Shown here: in pieces, positions 5,910 to 8,477 of the stretch
How positions within the stretch are numbered: position 1 is the stretch's first letter
Layout of the letters: the number at the start of each line of letters is the position of its first letter
DNA from: Fidelibacterota bacterium
GTDB lineage: Bacteria; Marinisomatota; Marinisomatia; Marinisomatales; UBA1611
Reading direction: 5' to 3'
Length of the DNA stretch: 8,477 nucleotides
NCBI GenBank assembly: GCA_002722105.1
Contig: PBKF01000008.1
Location: 1 to 8,477, forward strand
Notes under the pieces: generated by a model
Seen by the model: only the letters and a program-made list of their open reading frames with translations
Told to the model about the DNA's origin: nothing
The model's database searches: none
Made by a program: the position numbers and the translations under genes

Positions 5910-7103
5910 ATGAGAGTTTATTTTCAATTAATTTTAGTACTAATCTTCATTCCCGAATGTACATATGCCTGCAGACTCTATGCAGTTTGTACTAAATCTG
6001 GATTGACAATTCCAGCGTTATCTGTAAACGAACAATCTGCTGTATTAAATCAGCTCACTGTATTTTTTGAGCAATCTGAATATATGGATAATGGTTGGGC
6101 ATTTTTGGGATATCAGGTTGAAAATCCAGATTCATTGGAGCCTATATACCGGTCGGAATCTTCAGCAACCCAAGATTCCACAGCTTATTGGAATTCTGTT
6201 TCTACCTTAATGAATGATTATGAACATATTATAGGTATTGGACATTTGAGATTGGCTACTTCAGGAGATAACTCTGTCCCAAATCCACATCCCTTTCTTT
6301 ATCACAAAAATAGTATTACATATTCATTGATACATAATGGGACATTGAACAAAGATCTTTTATTTAATTTAATTACAGATTATGGGACAGATATCTCTTG
6401 GTTAAATGAGCATGAACCTCAGACATTTGATGGTGGATCATGGCAAGAAGAGGGTTGGAGTCACGTAGTTGATACGGAGTTATTATTATTTTACATCATG
6501 CAAAATATAGAATACGAGGATTCTATCATTTTAGGTCTTGAAGTATCCCTGACGACATTGGTAGAAGCAGGCGTATCGATTTCACAACTAAATTTAATTT
6601 TTTCAGATGGAAATGATCTTTATATCTTTGGTGGGGTAAATGGTTTATCAATTATTGAATCTGATGAGTATTTTGCTGTCATGACTTTACCACCTGCAAA
6701 TGATGAACTAAACTGGGTAGGAATTTCTAATGGTGACTTAATTGTAATTAATCAAGAAGATATAACTTACTACACTGGTTTTGCTGAAATTGAACCAGAT
6801 AATCCGCCAATAATACCTATTGAAGAGTTTCTAACAATAGTACCTGCTTACCCAAACCCATTTAATGGTTCAGTAACTTTTGATTTAATGGCTCGATCTG
6901 GAGACTATATTACTTATTCTATATTTTCTATAATGGGAGAACGTATTTTCAGTAAAAGTATACAAATGCCATCCAGCGGTTTACAGAAAGTTGTATGGAA
7001 TAGTAAGTCAGAATACAATCAAAATATTTCTTCGGGAACATATATTATAAATGCGACAACAATTAATAAGTCAAAGTCACAGAAGATTCTCTTCATAAAA
7101 TAG
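5910..7103 (+). CDS. Exported class II glutamine amidotransferase with T9SS sorting domain
   Basis: This 397-residue protein has three parts. A signal peptide (1-20: hydrophobic LILVLIFI, then TYA) ends directly before CRLYAVC. That matches the Cys-Arg start of YafJ-like class II (Ntn) amidotransferases, so C21 should be the N-terminal nucleophile. The amidotransferase core (21 to about 290) has GHLRLAT (111-117; R114 corresponds to GlmS R73), NPHPF (125-129), IHNGTL (141-146; N143 and G144 for the oxyanion hole) and VVDTE (186-190). An acidic, aromatic insert (about 160-185) precedes VVDTE. After a proline-rich linker, residues 310-397 form a type A T9SS sorting domain: YPNPFN (314-319), a GTYIINA strand (376-382) and the basic end KILFIK. 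The protein should cross the inner membrane by Sec, be activated by signal-peptide removal, then be exported by T9SS. There is no synthase domain, so it probably hydrolyses an amide, such as a gamma-glutamyl compound. The substrate is unknown. Confidence 0.88.
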   Translation: MRVYFQLILVLIFIPECTYACRLYAVCTKSGLTIPALSVNEQSAVLNQLTVFFEQSEYMDNGWAFLGYQVENPDSLEPIYRSESSATQDSTAYWNSVSTLMNDYEHIIGIGHLRLATSGDNSVPNPHPFLYHKNSITYSLIHNGTLNKDLLFNLITDYGTDISWLNEHEPQTFDGGSWQEEGWSHVVDTELLLFYIMQNIEYEDSIILGLEVSLTTLVEAGVSISQLNLIFSDGNDLYIFGGVNGLSIIESDEYFAVMTLPPANDELNWVGISNGDLIVINQEDITYYTGFAEIEPDNPPIIPIEEFLTIVPAYPNPFNGSVTFDLMARSGDYITYSIFSIMGERIFSKSIQMPSSGLQKVVWNSKSEYNQNISSGTYIINATTINKSKSQKILFIK

Positions 7104-7181
7104 AAATTTGTTTATAAATTGATAGGCTTTATCCAAAGCAAAATAAATACAATTATAAAATTTCAACATGGGGCCCCTGAT

Positions 7182-8126
7182 TTGGCTAAAACAAAAACTA
7201 AAAAAACTGTTAAAGAAGAAGTCAAAGCAACTCAAAAGAAAAATTCAGAAAAGGCTGCTCCTGAATCTTCCAATAAGAAAAAAGCAAAACCCAGTAAAGT
7301 ATCTAGTGGAAGTATCAGTATGTACCTTGCTGAAATTGGGAAATTCAATCCTCTGCCACCAGAGCGAGAGGTGGAACTTGCTATCCGGATTCAGAATGAT
7401 GATGAATTAGCAATGAAAGAGCTGGTTGAAGCTAATCTGAGATTTGTGGTATCCGTTGCAAAGAAATATCAAGGAAATGGACTCTCTCTTGCGGATATAA
7501 TTAATGAAGGAAATATGGGCCTAATCAAAGCAGCTAAACGTTTTGATCATACACGAGGTTTTAAATTTATTTCTTATGCAGTATGGTGGATCCGCCAGTC
7601 AATCCTGCAGGCATTGGCAGAACAATCACGTTTAATACGTCTCCCACTTAATAGAGTTGGGACTATCACCAAAATAACCCGTGCCGCAGAAAAGCTGGAA
7701 GCAGAAGTTGAGCGTCAACCTAAGGGAGATGAAATCGGTGCACAATTAGAAATGAGTGGCGATGAAGTGTTGATGGCTATGCAATATTCTCGTAGACATA
7801 GTTCTCTTAATTCTCCTTTTCAAGAAGGTGAAAACAGCAGTTTATTAGATATTATTGAAGATGCTGAAGCAGAAGAGCCAGAAGCAAAAATCATGATGGA
7901 ATCCATGACGGAAGAAGTCAGTGGTGCTCTTGAAACTCTTTCTGAAAGAGAACGGATTGTCTTAGAGATGTATTTTGGGATAAATCGTGACAGTGCCATG
8001 ACCTTAAATGAGATTGGTGAAGAATTTGATCTCACTCGAGAAAGGGTGCGACAAATAAAAGAAAAAGCGATTCAAAGATTGCGACACCGTTCTCGAAGTA
8101 AAAACTTGCGGAGATATTTAGGCTAA
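7182..8126 (+). CDS. rpoD: Sigma-70 family RNA polymerase sigma factor, primary type (RpoD/SigA)
   Basis: The product (314 residues from this start) directs RNA polymerase to -10/-35 promoters. After a Lys-rich tail (1-40) come region 1.2 (MYLAEIGKFNPLPPEREVEL, 47-66), region 2 (about 80-158, with ANLRFVVSVAKKY, DIINEGNMGLIKAAKRFD and the -10-reading YAVWWIRQSI), region 3 (about 159-200), the 3.2 linker (207-227) and region 4 (239-314), whose helix-turn-helix includes TLNEIGEEFDLTRERVRQI. The acidic region 1.1 of E. coli RpoD is absent, as in Bacteroidota primary sigmas. No in-frame ATG lies upstream of region 1.2. TTG 7182 gives a natural MAKTKTKK start, with GGGG (7170-7173) eight bases upstream as a weak ribosome site. 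TTG 7119 would add 21 residues and has no such site. A TACAAT at 7148-7153 could be a -10 box, which would also favour the later start. A strong terminator follows. A group 2 paralogue cannot be excluded. Confidence 0.9.
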   Translation: MAKTKTKKTVKEEVKATQKKNSEKAAPESSNKKKAKPSKVSSGSISMYLAEIGKFNPLPPEREVELAIRIQNDDELAMKELVEANLRFVVSVAKKYQGNGLSLADIINEGNMGLIKAAKRFDHTRGFKFISYAVWWIRQSILQALAEQSRLIRLPLNRVGTITKITRAAEKLEAEVERQPKGDEIGAQLEMSGDEVLMAMQYSRRHSSLNSPFQEGENSSLLDIIEDAEAEEPEAKIMMESMTEEVSGALETLSERERIVLEMYFGINRDSAMTLNEIGEEFDLTRERVRQIKEKAIQRLRHRSRSKNLRRYLG

Positions 8127-8142
8127 GAATACTATATTTCAT

Positions 8143-8173
8143 AAAAAGGGGGCTTTATCAAGTCCCTTTTTTT
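8143..8173 (+). terminator. Rho-independent terminator, probably bidirectional
   Basis: The hairpin lies 16 bp after the sigma factor stop. AAAAAGGG (8143-8150) pairs with CCCTTTTT (8164-8171). The stem continues as G8151-U8163 and CTT/AAG (8153-8155 with 8160-8162), with one bulged G and a TATC loop. The T-run extends to 8173, followed by ATTTTTA. Read on the other strand, the same stem also ends in a T-run, so it can serve the converging - strand frame. Confidence 0.85.
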
Positions 8174-8273
8174 ATTTTTATATATTTTCCTGACTTTTAC
8201 CAAATTGCTTCATCCCAATTTCATAGTCTTTTTTTCTTAGGATTAAGGGGGAAAAAGTTGCTTAATAAATTGG
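8174..8273. other. Spacer between converging genes
   Basis: AT-rich sequence between the terminator and the stop codon of the - strand reading frame. A GGATTAAGGGGGAAAAAG stretch stands out by base composition but pairs with nothing nearby. No gene or further signal is seen. Confidence 0.4.
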
Positions 8274-8477
8274 TTAATGTTTTTTGAAAGTTACACAGTA
8301 ATGATGGAATGTATTACTTACCCATGTATGTTTATATCCATAAGGAGAAATTTGGATGTCGTCTTGGCACCAAAATCCTACGTGTATGAATTCTAAATAT
8401 TCCATTAATTTATTTGTTAAATCAAAGGCCAATGGATAAAGCTTTCCTTTCTTTTTTATATTTTTCACAACAATTGT
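8274..8477 (-). CDS. C-terminal part of a protein cut by the right edge, possibly a DNA methylase tail
   Basis: The - strand frame is open from the window edge to a TAA at 8276-8274, giving about 67 residues. A GTG at 8468 is inside it, but the frame continues upstream, so I read this as a 3' fragment. Visible pieces are KKGKLYPLAFDLTNKLMEYL, then an aromatic stretch with FWCQDDIQISPYGY, and a final HHYCVTFKK. The layout resembles the end of N6/N4 DNA methylases: a lysine and proline-leucine strand, a helix, a DDI-type strand, then an H-Y-x-x-x-F-K finish. That resemblance is from memory of the families and is weak without the catalytic (D/N/S)PP(Y/W) motif, which would lie outside the window. 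It converges on the sigma factor gene with the shared terminator between them. Confidence 0.4.
   Translation of the reverse strand, partial: TIVVKNIKKKGKLYPLAFDLTNKLMEYLEFIHVGFWCQDDIQISPYGYKHTWVSNTFHHYCVTFKKH

Noticed and set aside
5949..5972. Cys21 of the amidotransferase as a lipoprotein lipobox cysteine
   Set aside because: The residues before it are T-Y-A, not the usual [LVI]-[ASTVI]-[GAS]. The Cys-Arg-Leu-Tyr context matches the Ntn nucleophile of the family, so signal peptidase I cleavage is the better reading.
7106..7120. AAATTT...AAATT inverted repeat after the amidotransferase stop as a terminator
   Set aside because: It is a pure A/T stem with no stability and no T-run. Read-through into the sigma factor gene remains possible.
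7168..7410. Second reading frame inside the 5' part of the sigma factor gene, starting with ATG at 7168
   Set aside because: It is a lysine-rich shadow of the poly-A-rich sigma factor tail. Its sequence does not resemble a protein family, and the sigma frame is unmistakable.
4968..8126. The phosphatase and the nearby sigma factor as a partner-switch pair
   Set aside because: The sigma factor is of the primary RpoD type, is separated by another gene and about 300 bp, and no STAS or anti-sigma gene is present. Proximity alone does not support a link.

Overview
The window is AT-rich bacterial DNA carrying six confident or likely genes, all on the + strand, with small pieces of - strand genes possible at both edges. 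Two features point to the FCB superphylum: a type IX secretion (Por) C-terminal sorting domain with a YPNPFN motif on a secreted protein, and a large periplasmic 'two-component regulator propeller' sensor. The compact primary-type sigma factor with no region 1.1 fits too. Marine Candidatus Marinimicrobia (SAR406) is my best guess from the style of the sorting domain and the base composition. Bacteroidota or Ignavibacteria cannot be excluded by eye.

Layout. Positions 1-46 may hold the 5' end of a divergent - strand gene. A CutC-family TIM-barrel protein (210-863) is followed after 33 bp by a 61-residue two-helix membrane protein (897-1082). A 232-bp gap ends in a promoter-like element and a good Shine-Dalgarno sequence in front of a GreA/GreB-type elongation factor (1315-1812). 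Eight bp later, with its ribosome site overlapping the greA stop codon, comes a 1263-residue membrane receptor (1821-5612). It has a signal sequence, a periplasmic propeller with an inserted beta-rich module, a Y_Y_Y domain, one membrane helix, a short helical linker and a cytoplasmic SpoIIE/PP2C-type phosphatase. After about 300 bp without a gene comes an exported class II glutamine amidotransferase with a T9SS sorting tail (5910-7103). Then follow a sigma-70 family primary-type sigma factor (7182-8126) and a strong hairpin terminator (8143-8173). The terminator also faces a - strand reading frame that enters from the right edge (8274 onwards) and may be the tail of a DNA methylase.

How the genes relate. 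greA and the receptor-phosphatase gene look co-transcribed. The receptor is built to read something in the periplasm and dephosphorylate a cytoplasmic Ser/Thr-phosphoprotein, but no partner (STAS antagonist or anti-sigma kinase) lies in the window. The most notable item is the exported amidotransferase. Its predicted signal-peptidase cut falls directly before the cysteine that should be the N-terminal nucleophile, so export itself would activate the enzyme.

No tRNA, rRNA, CRISPR array, insertion sequence or attachment site was seen.
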